From: Nocardioides potassii
GTDB taxonomy: Bacteria; Actinomycetota; Actinomycetes; Propionibacteriales; Nocardioidaceae
Length of the DNA stretch: 64,000 nt
Direction of reading: 5' to 3'
Assembly: GCF_021648885.1 (NCBI RefSeq)
Contig: NZ_JAKJHZ010000011.1
Coordinates: 124,001-188,000, forward strand
The stretch's first letter is position 1; each line of letters starts with the position of its first letter. The notes under the pieces are model-generated. The model ran no database searches. It saw nothing but the letters and a program-made list of their open reading frames with translations, and was not told the origin of the DNA. Both the position numbers and the translations under genes were made by a program. Positions 25,479 through 36,550 of the stretch are shown piece after piece.

Positions 25479-26051
25479 ATGGTCAACCTGACGCGCATCT
25501 ACACCCGCACCGGCGACGCCGGGCGCACCCGGCTCGGCGACATGAGCGAGACCTCGAAGACCGATCTGCGCCTCGAGGCCTACGCGACCGTCGACGAGGC
25601 CAACGCTCACCTCGGAGTCGCCCTCGCGCAGGGCGACCTGGCCGACGACGTGGTCTCGGTGCTGACCCGCGTGCAGAACGACCTCTTCGACGTCGGTGCC
25701 GACTTCTGCACCCCGGTGGTGCCGGACCCGGAGTACCCGCCGCTCCGCATCGAGCAGGCCTACGTCGACCGCCTCGAGGCGTGGTGCGACCAGTACAACG
25801 AGGAGCTGCCGGCGCTGCGGTCGTTCATCCTCAACGGCGGTACCCCGGGCGCCGCCCACCTCCACGTCGCCCGCACCGTCGTACGACGTGCGGAGCGGGC
25901 CGGCTGGGCCGCCTGGGCCGAGCACGAGGAGTCGATGAACCTCCTCGCGATCACCTACCTGAACCGCCTCTCCGACCTCCTCTTCATCCTGGCCCGCCAC
26001 GCGAACCGCGAGAACGGCGACGTGCTCTGGGTGCCGGGCGGCGAGCGCTAG
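25479..26051 (+). CDS. pduO: PduO-type cob(I)alamin adenosyltransferase
   Basis: 190 aa. It transfers adenosyl from ATP to cob(I)alamin to make adenosylcobalamin, the cofactor of the mutase encoded just upstream on the other strand. Family motifs are YTRTGDAGRTRLGD (ATP site), ILNGGTPGAAHLHVARTVVRRAER (including the Arg that contacts ATP) and YLNRLSDLLFILAR near the C-terminus. ATG 25479 gives the canonical N-terminus. Trimeric and cytosolic in known members. Confidence 0.93.
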   Translation: MVNLTRIYTRTGDAGRTRLGDMSETSKTDLRLEAYATVDEANAHLGVALAQGDLADDVVSVLTRVQNDLFDVGADFCTPVVPDPEYPPLRIEQAYVDRLEAWCDQYNEELPALRSFILNGGTPGAAHLHVARTVVRRAERAGWAAWAEHEESMNLLAITYLNRLSDLLFILARHANRENGDVLWVPGGER

Positions 26052-26070
26052 CAGCTGCGTCGCCGCACCT

Positions 26071-29000
26071 GTGGACGAGCGCCCCGCGATGTCGGGGCCG
26101 GGTGCCACGATGGGCGGCGACATGGACGGCATCCGGGACGCCCTCACCGACGACTACCTCGCCGAGTTCTTCGACGACGGTGCGCTCGTCCGCGGCCGGG
26201 CGTGCGTGGACTCCGTCCACGCGCTCGAGGTGGTCCACGAGACCGACAGCAGTCTCACCGCCACGGCACTGGTGGAAGGGACGGCGCAGCAGCCCTACCG
26301 GGTGCAGCTCCACGCCGAGGTCGAGGATAGCGGCGACTGGGTGTTCAGCGCCTGCACCTGCCCGGTCGCGCGGATGTGCAAGCACGGCGCAGCCGTCGCG
26401 CTGAGCCTGCGGGCCCCGGCAGTCCCGTCCGCACCCCGTCCGGAGGACGTCGCCGCCTGGCGGCACCAGCTCGGCCGGCTCGTCGGTGACGTCGAGGCGC
26501 GGGCCCGCTCCACCCTCGCCGGTCAGCAGCTCGGCCTGGAGGTCTCGCGCAAGGCCGCGTCGCGGTGGTCGCGCAGCACGGCCGGCGACCTGTCGATGCG
26601 ACCCGTGCGCCCCGGGGCGCGGCGCGGCTGGGCCCGCAGCGGCGCCGACTGGAGCGACCTCGTCGGACCCGTCGCGCGATCCCGGTTCGTCCCGGCCCAG
26701 GTCGAGGCACTGCAGGCGTTGCACCGCGGCCTCGTCTCGCGGCACACCTACTTCGTGGCCGGGGCCGCCTCCCAGCTGGAGGACTACGGCGACCGGCTCG
26801 TCCCCGCAGTCCGCGCGGCCGTCGCCGCGGGCGTCACCCTCGTCCCGGGCGCGGGCGTCGCGTCCGTCGCGGTGGCCGACGATCCCGCCGAGGTCGTCGC
26901 CGACCTGGCCGAGGTGGAGGGACGGCCGACACTCACGGTCGAGGTCCGGGCCGCGGGACGCGCCTGGCGCGGAGGCGAGGTGGTCCCGGTGGGGCGGCCC
27001 GCGACGTCGGTCGCCCTGGTCGACGGCGAGGACGTGCTCCTCGCCGAGCTCGACCGACCGTGCCCCGACCCCGTGGTCGACCTGCTCCTGGCGCCGCCGG
27101 TGACGGCGCCGTCCGAGGACCGCGAGGCCTTCCTCGACGCGCTCGCCCGCGCTGGCCGCCAGCTCCGGATCGAGTCGTCCGACGAGTCGCTGGCACTTCC
27201 CCCGCCCGCCCGTCCTCGGCTCGTCCTCGACGTCACCTGGCAGTCCTCCACCCGGGCCGACCTCGACTGGCAGTGGGCCTACGGCGACCACCGCGTCCAG
27301 GTGGGCGGGGGCGACCCGCTCGGCGGCCTCCGCGACCCCGAGGTCGAGGGCTCCATCCTCGCGACGGTGCCGAACGGGCTGCTCGGCGACACGACGCTCA
27401 CCGACGGCGACGCCCTCGCGCTCGCCCTCCACGACCTGCCCCACCTGCGCACGTTGGCCGACGTCGACGTGGTGGAGCACGCTCCGCCCGACTTCCGGGA
27501 GTCCGTGGGAGATCCCGAGGTGTCGTTCGTGCTGGCCGACGCCCCGCCCGGCCAGACCGACTGGCTCGACCTCGAGGTGCTGGTGACCATCGACGGCGAG
27601 CAGGTCCCGCTACCCGTCGTGCTGGCGGCGCTCACGCGTGAGGAGGAGTTCCTCGTGCTGCCGAGCGGCACCTACGTCTCCCTCGCCCGGCCCGAGCTGG
27701 ACCGGCTGCGAGAGGTCGTGGCGCTGGCCGCCGACCTGCGCGAGTCCCGTGACGGCCGGCTGCGTGTCGGCACCGGCGACCTGGGCGTCTGGGCCGAGCT
27801 CGCGGACATCGGGGTCGTCGACTCCCGGGCATCGGAGTGGGTGGAGCGCGCCGTCGCGCTGCGCGACCTCGACGAGCTGCCGCGCCCGCCCGTCCCGGAC
27901 GGGGTGCTGACGACCCTGCGGCCCTACCAGCTCGAGGGGTACTGGTGGTTGGCGTTCCTCCAGCAGCACGGCCTCGGCGGGGTGCTCGCCGACGACATGG
28001 GCCTCGGCAAGACCCTGCAGGTGCTGTCCCTCGTCCAGCGCGCCGTCGACACCGGTGGCACGGACCCGTTCCTCGTCGTGGCGCCCACTAGCGTCGTGAC
28101 CGCGTGGCGCCAGCAGGCGGTCACCCACACGCCGGGCCTACGTGTGGGCGTCGTACGGCGTCGCACCGACGACGTGGCGGCGATCGCCGCGACCCACGAC
28201 GTCGTGGTCACCACCTACGCGATGTTGCGGCTCGAGAGCGCCCAGTTCTCCTCGCGGCACTGGGGCGGACTCGTCCTCGACGAGGCGCAGCAGGTCAAGA
28301 ACCACCAGGGCAAGACCTACGCCGCTGCTCGTGCGATCGACGCCGACTTCCGGCTGGCCGTCACCGGCACGCCGTTCGAGAACCGGCTGATGGAGCTGTG
28401 GGCGCTGCTCTCCCTGGTCGCGCCCGGCCTCTACCCGACGCCGCGCCGCTTCCGCGAGCTCGTCGTCGGACCGGTCGAGAAGGAGGGTGACGAGGCGGCG
28501 CTGCGCCGCTTCACCGCTCGCGTCCGGCCGTTCATGCTGCGGCGCACCAAGGAGCTGGTGGCCGCCGAGCTGCCGCCCAAGCAGGAGCAGGTGCTCGACG
28601 TCGAGCTCGACCCGCGGCACCGGCGGATCTACGACACCCACCTTGCCCGCGAGCGGCAGAAGATCCTCGGCCTGGTCGAGGACTTCGACCGCAACCGCGT
28701 CGCGATCTTCTCCGCCCTCACGCGGCTGCGGCAGCTCGCGCTCGACCCGGCACTGGTCGACGAGGAGCACGACCGCGTGGCCTCGGCCAAGACCGAGGTG
28801 CTCGCCGAGCACCTCGCAGAGATCACGGCCGAGGGTCACCGCTCCCTCGTGTTCAGCACCTTCACGTCGTTCCTCCGCCGGGTCCGCGACCGCCTCACGG
28901 ACGACGGCATCGCGACGGTCTACCTCGACGGGACGACCCGGGACCGCGAGACCGTGATCGAGGCGTTCCGCGGCGGTGCCGCCCCGGTGTTCCTCATCAG

Positions 29001-29286
29001 CCTGAAGGCCGGCGGGACCGGCCTGACCCTCACCGAGGCCGACTACGTCTTCCTCCTCGACCCCTGGTGGAACCCCGCGGCCGAGGCCCAGGCCGTCGAC
29101 CGCGCGCACCGCATCGGACAGGACAAGCGCGTGCACGTCTACCGGCTCGTCGCGACCGACACCATCGAGGAGAAGGTGATGGCGCTCAAGGCCCGCAAGG
29201 CGGAGCTGTTCGCCAAGGTCGTCGACGGCGGCGGCACCACGGCGACCGGGATCACGGCGGACGACATCCGCGGTCTCTTCGACTGA
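26071..29286 (+). CDS. SWIM zinc-finger SNF2-family helicase
   Basis: Up to 1071 aa. SWIM finger near the N-terminus (Cys95, Cys97, Cys103, His105 in CTCPVARMCKH), a long linker, then a SNF2 ATPase: Walker A DDMGLGKTLQVL (~residue 645), DEAQ box (LVLDEAQQVKN), SLKAGGTGLTLTEADYV, and the helicase C motif VDRAHRIGQDKRVHVYRL. DNA translocases of this type remodel protein-DNA complexes. The start is uncertain: GTG 26071 has no Shine-Dalgarno, and ATG 26110 or 26122 lie before the conserved part. Only 15 bases separate it from the convergent MFS gene. Confidence 0.9.
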   Translation: MDERPAMSGPGATMGGDMDGIRDALTDDYLAEFFDDGALVRGRACVDSVHALEVVHETDSSLTATALVEGTAQQPYRVQLHAEVEDSGDWVFSACTCPVARMCKHGAAVALSLRAPAVPSAPRPEDVAAWRHQLGRLVGDVEARARSTLAGQQLGLEVSRKAASRWSRSTAGDLSMRPVRPGARRGWARSGADWSDLVGPVARSRFVPAQVEALQALHRGLVSRHTYFVAGAASQLEDYGDRLVPAVRAAVAAGVTLVPGAGVASVAVADDPAEVVADLAEVEGRPTLTVEVRAAGRAWRGGEVVPVGRPATSVALVDGEDVLLAELDRPCPDPVVDLLLAPPVTAPSEDREAFLDALARAGRQLRIESSDESLALPPPARPRLVLDVTWQSSTRADLDWQWAYGDHRVQVGGGDPLGGLRDPEVEGSILATVPNGLLGDTTLTDGDALALALHDLPHLRTLADVDVVEHAPPDFRESVGDPEVSFVLADAPPGQTDWLDLEVLVTIDGEQVPLPVVLAALTREEEFLVLPSGTYVSLARPELDRLREVVALAADLRESRDGRLRVGTGDLGVWAELADIGVVDSRASEWVERAVALRDLDELPRPPVPDGVLTTLRPYQLEGYWWLAFLQQHGLGGVLADDMGLGKTLQVLSLVQRAVDTGGTDPFLVVAPTSVVTAWRQQAVTHTPGLRVGVVRRRTDDVAAIAATHDVVVTTYAMLRLESAQFSSRHWGGLVLDEAQQVKNHQGKTYAAARAIDADFRLAVTGTPFENRLMELWALLSLVAPGLYPTPRRFRELVVGPVEKEGDEAALRRFTARVRPFMLRRTKELVAAELPPKQEQVLDVELDPRHRRIYDTHLARERQKILGLVEDFDRNRVAIFSALTRLRQLALDPALVDEEHDRVASAKTEVLAEHLAEITAEGHRSLVFSTFTSFLRRVRDRLTDDGIATVYLDGTTRDRETVIEAFRGGAAPVFLISLKAGGTGLTLTEADYVFLLDPWWNPAAEAQAVDRAHRIGQDKRVHVYRLVATDTIEEKVMALKARKAELFAKVVDGGGTTATGITADDIRGLFD

Positions 29287-29301
29287 CCTGACGACCGGCG
29301 T

Positions 29302-30468
29302 TCAGCGCGACGCGACGGGCTCTCGCTGCTCACGCGCCGACGGCACGACAAGCGCGGCCGGCATCAGCAGCACGGCGACCACGAGGAGCGCCTTGAGGGT
29401 GCCGACCTGGTCGCCGACGAAGCCGAGGAACGGCGGACCGGCGAGGAAGGCGGCGTAGCCGATCGTCGACACGACGCTCACGCGTGACGCCGCGCGCAGC
29501 GGGTCGTCGGCCGCCGCGCTCATCCCGACCGGGAAGCCCAGCGAGGCTCCGACGCCCCAGAGCACGATGCCCAGCACGACCAGCGCGGGGGCCTCGGCGA
29601 AGACGATCAGCAGCACCCCGAGCCCGGCGAGGGCCATGGTCCCCCACAGCACGACCACCCGACCGAAGCGGTCGATGAGTCCCGTCCCGGCGATCCGACC
29701 CGCGGTCATGGAGGCGACGAAGACCGCGAAGCCGGCGACTCCCGTCGCGTGCGACACGTCGTGGCCGTCGACGAGCGCGACGGCGAGCCAGTCGTTGGCC
29801 GTGCCCTCGGTCATCGCCAGCGCGAGCACCATGACCCCGATGAGCAGCGTGCGCGGCTCCAGCCACGCCCGCGCGGCCGACGTGCGCTCCTCGTCCTCGT
29901 GGCGCTCGGGCACCGGGAGGAACGACGGCGACGAGCGGTGGACGAGCACGATCGACAGCACGACGATGCCGACGAGGTGCGCCAGCGCCGGCACGCCGAG
30001 CTCGATCAGGACCACCCCGAGCAGCGCTCCGACGACCGTCCCGAGGCTGAAGCCGGCGTGGAAGCGCGGCATGATCGTCCGGTTCAGGCCCCGCTCCACC
30101 TCGGCGGCCTCGACGTTCATCGCGACGTCCCACACCCCGATGCCGAGGCCGTAGAGGAAGAGCCCGGCCACCGTGACCGCGAGGACGTGACCGAGCCCGA
30201 GCGCGGCGGCGAGCATGCCCACCGTCGCCACGGCGGCACCGAGGCGCACGATCCGCACCGTGCCCAGGGCGTCGATCGCCGCACCGCTGGTCGGCAGCGC
30301 CAGCACGGAGCCCACCGCGATCGCGAGCAGGACGAGGCCGAGCTGGCCGTTGGAGAGGTCGAAGCTCGAGCGCACCTCGGGGATCCGCGAGACCCAGCTG
30401 GAGAAGACCAGGCCGTTGAGGAAGAACGTCAGGCCGACGGCGTTGCGAGCGGCGGTGAGGGTGGGCAC
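29302..30468 (-). CDS. MFS transporter divergent from LacI regulator
   Basis: 388 aa, twelve predicted helices. Begins at GTG 30468 with AGGAG just upstream, giving VPTLTAARNAVGLTFFLNG. The conserved loop after helix 2 is weakly kept, the MFS pattern recurs in LIDRFGRVV, and a cytosolic loop after helix 6 is charged (RHEDEERTSAA). It resembles Fuc/Glc/MdfA-like uptake or efflux carriers, so the substrate is open. The LacI-type operators lie in its upstream region, so it is very probably repressed by the divergent LacI protein. Confidence 0.85.
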   Translation of the reverse strand: MPTLTAARNAVGLTFFLNGLVFSSWVSRIPEVRSSFDLSNGQLGLVLLAIAVGSVLALPTSGAAIDALGTVRIVRLGAAVATVGMLAAALGLGHVLAVTVAGLFLYGLGIGVWDVAMNVEAAEVERGLNRTIMPRFHAGFSLGTVVGALLGVVLIELGVPALAHLVGIVVLSIVLVHRSSPSFLPVPERHEDEERTSAARAWLEPRTLLIGVMVLALAMTEGTANDWLAVALVDGHDVSHATGVAGFAVFVASMTAGRIAGTGLIDRFGRVVVLWGTMALAGLGVLLIVFAEAPALVVLGIVLWGVGASLGFPVGMSAAADDPLRAASRVSVVSTIGYAAFLAGPPFLGFVGDQVGTLKALLVVAVLLMPAALVVPSAREQREPVASR

Positions 30469-30501
30469 GGCACTCCTGTGACGGGCTTCGCCACCAGGTG
30501 G

Positions 30502-30527
30502 CGAAACGTTTCGATCGAATCGTTTCG
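30502..30527. promoter_or_regulatory. double LacI-type operator
   Basis: CGAAACGTTTCG (30502-30513) is a perfect 12-bp palindrome; CGAATCGTTTCG (30516-30527) repeats it with one mismatch, 14 bases centre to centre. The two are separated by a TCGATCGA palindrome that straddles them. This is the classic shape of a LacI/GalR operator and sits between the divergent MFS and lacI-type genes, just before the lacI -10 box, so autoregulation is expected. Confidence 0.75.
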
Positions 30528-30531
30528 ATGG

Positions 30532-30544
30532 TAGCCTCTCCTCC
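30532..30544 (+). promoter_or_regulatory. -10 box of a leaderless promoter (LacI regulator)
   Basis: TAGCCT at 30532-30537, seven bases, GTG 30545. The -10 starts five bases after the second operator, so bound repressor would block it. Confidence 0.55.
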
Positions 30545-31540
30545 GTGCCCGGTCCAGTCGAGACGTCCCCCGCCCCGTCGGACCGAGCCCCGACGATGGC
30601 CGACGTCGCCGCCCGGGCGGGGGTCTCCCTCTCGACGGCCTCGCTCGCCTTCTCCGGCAACAAGCCCGTCTCCCCCGCGACCCGCGAGCGCGTGCTCGCC
30701 GCGGCGGCCTCGCTGGGCTACGCCGGCCCCAACCCGCTCGCCAGCAACCTGCGCCGCGGGCGCAGCGGGGTGGTCGGCATCGCCGTGGGCCGGCTGAGCA
30801 CCGCCTTCCGCGACCCGGCAGCACTGCCGATGGTCGACGCGGTGTCCGACGTCCTCGACGCGGCCGGCTTCGGGCTGCTGCTGATGGGCGACGACGCCGA
30901 GCACGCCCGCCTCCCCCTCGACGCCGTCATCTACGACATCTGCGGACGCGAGACCTGGACGTCGTACGACGACCTGGTGGCCCGCGACGTGCCGATGGTC
31001 GTCGTCGAGGGTCCCGCGTGGCCCGGCACGACCCTCATCGACATCGACCACCGCGGCGGGGCGCGGGCGCTCGCCCGGCACCTCCACGACCTGGGACATC
31101 GCCGCGTCGCGACCCTGATGCTCGAGCCGTCGCACCCGCAGCGCGAACGGGAGGCCGGCCTGCGCGAGGTCTTCCCGGACGCGGAGGTCGTGGGCTCGTG
31201 CGCGAGCGACCACGACGCGGCCCAGGCCATCGTCTCCGACTACCTGGCGGCCGAGCCGGACGTGACCGCGATCGTGTGCCAGAGCGACGTGCAGGCCGCG
31301 GCTGTCGTCGTGGAGGCGCGCCGCCGGGGGCTCGACGTGCCGGGCGACCTCAGCGTCGGCGGCTTCGACGGCATCACCACGCCGTGGCTCGACCTCGAGC
31401 TCACCACGGTCGAGCAGCCGCTGGCCGACAAGGGCCGCGCCACCGCGGAGGCGGTGCTGGCCCGGATCGCGGGAGAGCCGGCCCACGACGTCGTGCTCCC
31501 CGTGGTCCTCCGCGTGGGCGGCTCGACCGGACCGGCGTGA
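30545..31540 (+). CDS. LacI-family transcriptional regulator
   Basis: 331 aa. After an extra Pro-rich 17-residue leader comes the LacI HTH (TMADVAARAGVSLSTASLAF) and hinge helix (NPLASNLRRGRSGVVGI), then a periplasmic-binding-like sensor domain to the C-terminus (DLSVGGFDGITTPWLDLELTTVEQP). The ligand is not identifiable. Divergent from the MFS transporter with two operator palindromes between them. The 17-residue extension is unusual; an in-frame ATG lies at the T-M-A of the HTH (30596). Confidence 0.9.
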   Translation: MPGPVETSPAPSDRAPTMADVAARAGVSLSTASLAFSGNKPVSPATRERVLAAAASLGYAGPNPLASNLRRGRSGVVGIAVGRLSTAFRDPAALPMVDAVSDVLDAAGFGLLLMGDDAEHARLPLDAVIYDICGRETWTSYDDLVARDVPMVVVEGPAWPGTTLIDIDHRGGARALARHLHDLGHRRVATLMLEPSHPQREREAGLREVFPDAEVVGSCASDHDAAQAIVSDYLAAEPDVTAIVCQSDVQAAAVVVEARRRGLDVPGDLSVGGFDGITTPWLDLELTTVEQPLADKGRATAEAVLARIAGEPAHDVVLPVVLRVGGSTGPA

Positions 31541-31547
31541 TCGGGGT

Positions 31548-31991
31548 CTAGCGCCGGTTCCAGTCGGTGCCGGGCGGACCCGACTCCAGCCACGACTGGA
31601 AACCCGTGAGCGAGGCCTCGCTCATCGCGAGCTCCAACGGCTCTCCGTCGTAGTGGCACGACGCCACCACGTGGCCGTCGTACAGCGACATCTCCTCGGT
31701 CCCAGCCGGCGCGCGTCGACCCGAGTACTCGAGCAGCTCACGCGCCCACACCCGCTTGGGCCGCGGCGACAGCGAGAAGATCCGGAACCACTCGAGGGAC
31801 TGGCCCGAGTAGCGCCCGACACCGAGCAGCCAGCCGCGACCGGGGTGCGCGGCCCGCACGCGGTAGCTCAGCTCGAAGGTGCCGCCGTGGCGGGCCAGCA
31901 CGCGTCGACGGACGATGAGGGAGATGCCGTAGAGCAGCGCGAGCAGGAGCAAGAGCCCGACGATGTCGAGCGCCCATTCCCAGGCCGGCAT
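31548..31991 (-). CDS. DUF2550 family membrane protein
   Basis: 147 aa. N-terminal membrane helix (WALDIVGLLLLLALLYGISLIV), a basic stretch RRRVLARHGG, then a DUF2550 beta-rich domain (GRGWLLGVGRYSGQSLEWFRIFSLSP, the conserved core). Actinobacterial genomes carry this family right after atpC, as here. Function unknown. Separated from the ATP synthase operon by a strong terminator, with its own Shine-Dalgarno (GAGGAG). Confidence 0.88.
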   Translation of the reverse strand: MPAWEWALDIVGLLLLLALLYGISLIVRRRVLARHGGTFELSYRVRAAHPGRGWLLGVGRYSGQSLEWFRIFSLSPRPKRVWARELLEYSGRRAPAGTEEMSLYDGHVVASCHYDGEPLELAMSEASLTGFQSWLESGPPGTDWNRR

Positions 31992-32022
31992 CCATTCTCC
32001 TCACGAGGCCCCACGAAACAGA

Positions 32023-32054
32023 TGAGCGCACGAACCCGGAGGTTCGTGCGCTCA
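32023..32054 (-). terminator. strong hairpin terminator of the atp operon
   Basis: A 14-bp perfect inverted repeat, TGAGCGCACGAACC (32023-32036) and GGTTCGTGCGCTCA (32041-32054), around a four-base loop, 26 bases past the atpC stop. On the transcribed strand it is followed by TCTGTTTCG, a partial U-run. Confidence 0.8.
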
Positions 32055-32080
32055 CCCTAGCGGTCGTGCGGACGGCGTCC

Positions 32081-32484
32081 TCAGGAAGCCCGCTCCGCGG
32101 CCCGGACCCGGGCCTCGGCGCGGCGGACCTTCTCCTGTGCCTCGTCGTCGTTCTCGCCGGCCTGCTTGCACCGCTCGAGCTCGGCCCGGGCCTGCTCGAG
32201 GTCGATCTCGTGCGACATCTCGGCCCGCTCGGACAGGATCGAGACGCGGTTGTCGGCCACCGACAGGAAGCCGGCGTCGACGGCCGCGATCCAGGTCTCG
32301 CCCTCCACCGTCTGGACGTCCACGACGCCCTCGATGATCGAGGACAGCAGCGGAGCGTGGTTCGGCAGGATGCCGACGTCGCCCTCGGTCGTGCGGGCGA
32401 TGACCATGGTGGCCTGGCCCGACCAGACGAGCCGGTCGGCGGCGACCAGCTCGACCTGGAGGACCGCGTCGGTGGTCTCGGCCA

Positions 32485-32485
<1 letters not shown>
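32081..32485 (-). CDS. atpC: ATP synthase F1 epsilon subunit
   Basis: 134 aa. Beta-sandwich N-terminal domain (LQVELVAADRLVWSGQATMV, GDVGILPNHAPLLS, WIAAVDAGFLSVADNRVSIL) then two C-terminal helices (IDLEQARAELERCKQAG ... EKVRRAEARVRAAER). It forms the rotor stalk with gamma and inhibits ATP hydrolysis. The start overlaps the atpD stop by one base. Last gene of the operon. Confidence 0.97.
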
Positions 32486-33945
<1,460 letters not shown>

Positions 33946-34848
33946 TCATTCACTCCCGGCTTGTGCGTCGGCCAGCGCGTTGACGCCACCGACGATCTCG
34001 CTGATTTCCTGTGTGATGCCAGCCTGGCGAGCCTGGTTGGCGATGCGCTTGTACTTCTTGATGAGCTCGTCCGCGTTGTCGGTCGCCGACTTCATGGCCT
34101 TCTGTCGGGCGGCCAGCTCGGAGGCCGCCGCCTGCAGGAGCGCGAAGAAGATCCGGCTCTGGACGTAGCGCGGCAGCAGGGAGTCGAGGACGTCGCTCGG
34201 CGACGGCTCGAACTCGTAGAGCGGCAGCAGGTCGCCCTCCGCGGGCGCCTCGGTGCCCTCGACGACCTCCAGCGGGAGGAGGCGTACGGCGGTGGGCTCC
34301 TGGCTGAGCATCGAGCGGAAACGCGTGTAGACCACGTGCACCTCGTCCGCGCCCTCCTCGTCGAGGAAGGTCCGGATCAGCGTGGCGCCGATCTCGGCCG
34401 CGACATCGTAGGTCGGCTGGTCGGAGAAGCCCGTCCATGCCTCCACCACGGCGCGCTGGCGGAACTTGAAGTAGGCCTCGCCCTTGCGCCCGGAGACGTA
34501 GAGGTCGACCTCCTTGCCCTCGCCCTTGAGCTTCTCGATGAGCCGCTCGGCCTCCTTGAGCACGCTCGAGGAGTAGGCGCCGGCCAGACCGCGGTCGGAG
34601 GTGACGATCAGGACCGCCGCCCTCTTCGGGTCCTCCGGCTCCAGCGTCAGCGCGTGGTCGACGTTGGAGAACGTCGCCACGGCCGACACCGCGCGGGTGA
34701 GCTCACGGGCGTACGGCGCTGCGGCCTGCGCCCGCTGCTGCGCCTTGATGATGCGGGACGCGGCGATGAGCTCCATCGCGCGCGTGATCTTCTTCATCGA
34801 CTCCGTCGACCTGATCCGCGCGCGGTACTCGCGTACCGAGACGGCCAT
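33946..34848 (-). CDS. atpG: ATP synthase F1 gamma subunit
   Basis: 300 aa. N-terminal helix [29 protein letters not shown] and C-terminal helix [29 protein letters not shown] form the rotating coiled coil; [13 protein letters not shown] lies between. The actinobacterial insertion ([17 protein letters not shown]) is present; similar mycobacterial loops are linked to low ATP hydrolysis. Coupled between atpA and atpD. Confidence 0.98.
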   Translation of the reverse strand: MAVSVREYRARIRSTESMKKITRAMELIAASRIIKAQQRAQAAAPYARELTRAVSAVATFSNVDHALTLEPEDPKRAAVLIVTSDRGLAGAYSSSVLKEAERLIEKLKGEGKEVDLYVSGRKGEAYFKFRQRAVVEAWTGFSDQPTYDVAAEIGATLIRTFLDEEGADEVHVVYTRFRSMLSQEPTAVRLLPLEVVEGTEAPAEGDLLPLYEFEPSPSDVLDSLLPRYVQSRIFFALLQAAASELAARQKAMKSATDNADELIKKYKRIANQARQAGITQEISEIVGGVNALADAQAGSE

Positions 34849-34851
34849 GGC

Positions 34852-36492
34852 TCAACCCCGCTTCTGCTTGACGATCTGCTCCTGCTCGACGTCCTCGTCC
34901 TCCAGAGCGACGTGCTCCTCCTTGCCGGCCTTGATGCTCTGGCCGTCGGAGGTCTCGAACTGGTCGAGGAAGGAGTCGTAGGCGGCAGCGAGCTCCTCCT
35001 CCGTCGAGTCCTCGAACTTCAAGGTCTCGCGGATGCCGGCGAGGATGCCCTCGTGGCTGCGGCGCAGGTAGTCGAGGAACTCGTTCTCGAAGCGCAGGAC
35101 GTCCTCGGTCGGGACCTTGTCGAGACGGCCCGACGTGCCGGTCCACAGGGAGACGGTCATCTCCTCGACCGGGTACGGCGAGTACTGCGGCTGCTTGAGC
35201 AGGGCCATCAGGCGCTGGCCGCGGTCGAGCTGCTGGCGCGAGGCGGCATCGAGGTCCGAGGCGAACATCGCGAAGGCCTCCATGGCGCGGAACTGCGCCA
35301 GGTCGACCTTGAGCGAGCCGGTGACGGCCTTCATGGCCTTCGTCATCGCCGAGCCACCCACGCGCGACACCGAGACACCCACGTCGATGGCGGGGCGCTG
35401 GTTGGCCGCGAACAGGTCAGACTGCAGGAAGATCTGGCCGTCGGTGATCGAGATGACGTTGGTCGGGATGAAGGCCGAGACGTCGTTGGCCTTGGTCTCG
35501 ATGATCGGAAGGCCGGTCATCGAGCCCTTGCCCATCTCGTCGGACAGCTTCGCGCAGCGCTCGAGGAGCCGGCTGTGCAGGTAGAAGACGTCACCCGGGT
35601 AGGCCTCGCGACCCGGCGGGCGACGCAGCAGCAGCGACACGGCGCGGTAGGCCTCGGCCTGCTTGGTGAGGTCGTCGAACACGATGAGGACGTGCTTGCC
35701 GGCGTACATCCAGTGCTGGCCGATGGCCGAGCCGGTGTAGGGCGCGAGGTACTTGAAGCCCGCGGAGTCGGACGCCGGCGACGCGACGATCGTCGTGTAC
35801 TCCAGCGCGCCGGCCTCCTCGAGGGCGCCGCGCACCGAGGCGATGGTCGAGCCCTTCTGGCCGATCGCGACGTAGATGCAGCGCACCTGCTTGTCCGGGT
35901 CCCCGGACTCCCAGTTCTGCTTCTGGTTGATGATCGTGTCGATGGCGATGGTGCTCTTGCCAGTGGCACGGTCACCGATGATCAGCTGGCGCTGACCGCG
36001 CCCGACGGGCGTCAGGGCGTCGATCGCCTTGATTCCGGTGGCGAGCGGCTCGTGCACCGACTTGCGTGCCATCACGCCGGGGGCCTGGAGCTCGAGCGCG
36101 CGACGCTCCTCGGACTCGATCTCGCCGAGGCCGTCGATCGGCTGGCCCAGCGGGTCGACCACGCGGCCGAGGTAGCCCTCGCCGACGGGCACCGAGAGGA
36201 TCTCGCCCGTGCGACGCACGGTCTGGCCCTCCTCGATCTTGTCGAAGTCACCGAGGACCACGACACCGACCTCGCGGGTGTCGAGGTTGAGCGCGAGGCC
36301 GAGCGTGCCGTCCTCGAACTCGAGCAGCTCGTTGGCCATGACCGAGGGCAGGCCGGTGACGCGCGCGATGCCGTCGGCGGCCTCGGCGACCGTGCCGACC
36401 TCCTCCTTCGTCGCGGAGTCGGGCTTGTAGTCCGACACGAAGCGCTGAAGCGCGTCCCGGATCTCGTCCGGACGGATGGACAGCTCCGTCAT
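34852..36492 (-). CDS. atpA: ATP synthase F1 alpha subunit
   Basis: 546 aa. Non-catalytic nucleotide subunit with Walker [10 protein letters not shown], the LVPTE-like [13 protein letters not shown], and the arginine-finger region around [15 protein letters not shown] charged C-terminal tail after DQFETSDGQ ([22 protein letters not shown]) extends beyond E. coli AtpA; the mycobacterial counterpart restrains ATP hydrolysis. Lies 58 bases after atpH. Confidence 0.99.
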   Translation of the reverse strand: MTELSIRPDEIRDALQRFVSDYKPDSATKEEVGTVAEAADGIARVTGLPSVMANELLEFEDGTLGLALNLDTREVGVVVLGDFDKIEEGQTVRRTGEILSVPVGEGYLGRVVDPLGQPIDGLGEIESEERRALELQAPGVMARKSVHEPLATGIKAIDALTPVGRGQRQLIIGDRATGKSTIAIDTIINQKQNWESGDPDKQVRCIYVAIGQKGSTIASVRGALEEAGALEYTTIVASPASDSAGFKYLAPYTGSAIGQHWMYAGKHVLIVFDDLTKQAEAYRAVSLLLRRPPGREAYPGDVFYLHSRLLERCAKLSDEMGKGSMTGLPIIETKANDVSAFIPTNVISITDGQIFLQSDLFAANQRPAIDVGVSVSRVGGSAMTKAMKAVTGSLKVDLAQFRAMEAFAMFASDLDAASRQQLDRGQRLMALLKQPQYSPYPVEEMTVSLWTGTSGRLDKVPTEDVLRFENEFLDYLRRSHEGILAGIRETLKFEDSTEEELAAAYDSFLDQFETSDGQSIKAGKEEHVALEDEDVEQEQIVKQKRG

Positions 36493-36550
36493 TTCATCTC
36501 ACCTGTTCTCTGGTCTGGCTCTGAGGAGTTCTTGGATGTGTCTCGGGCCG

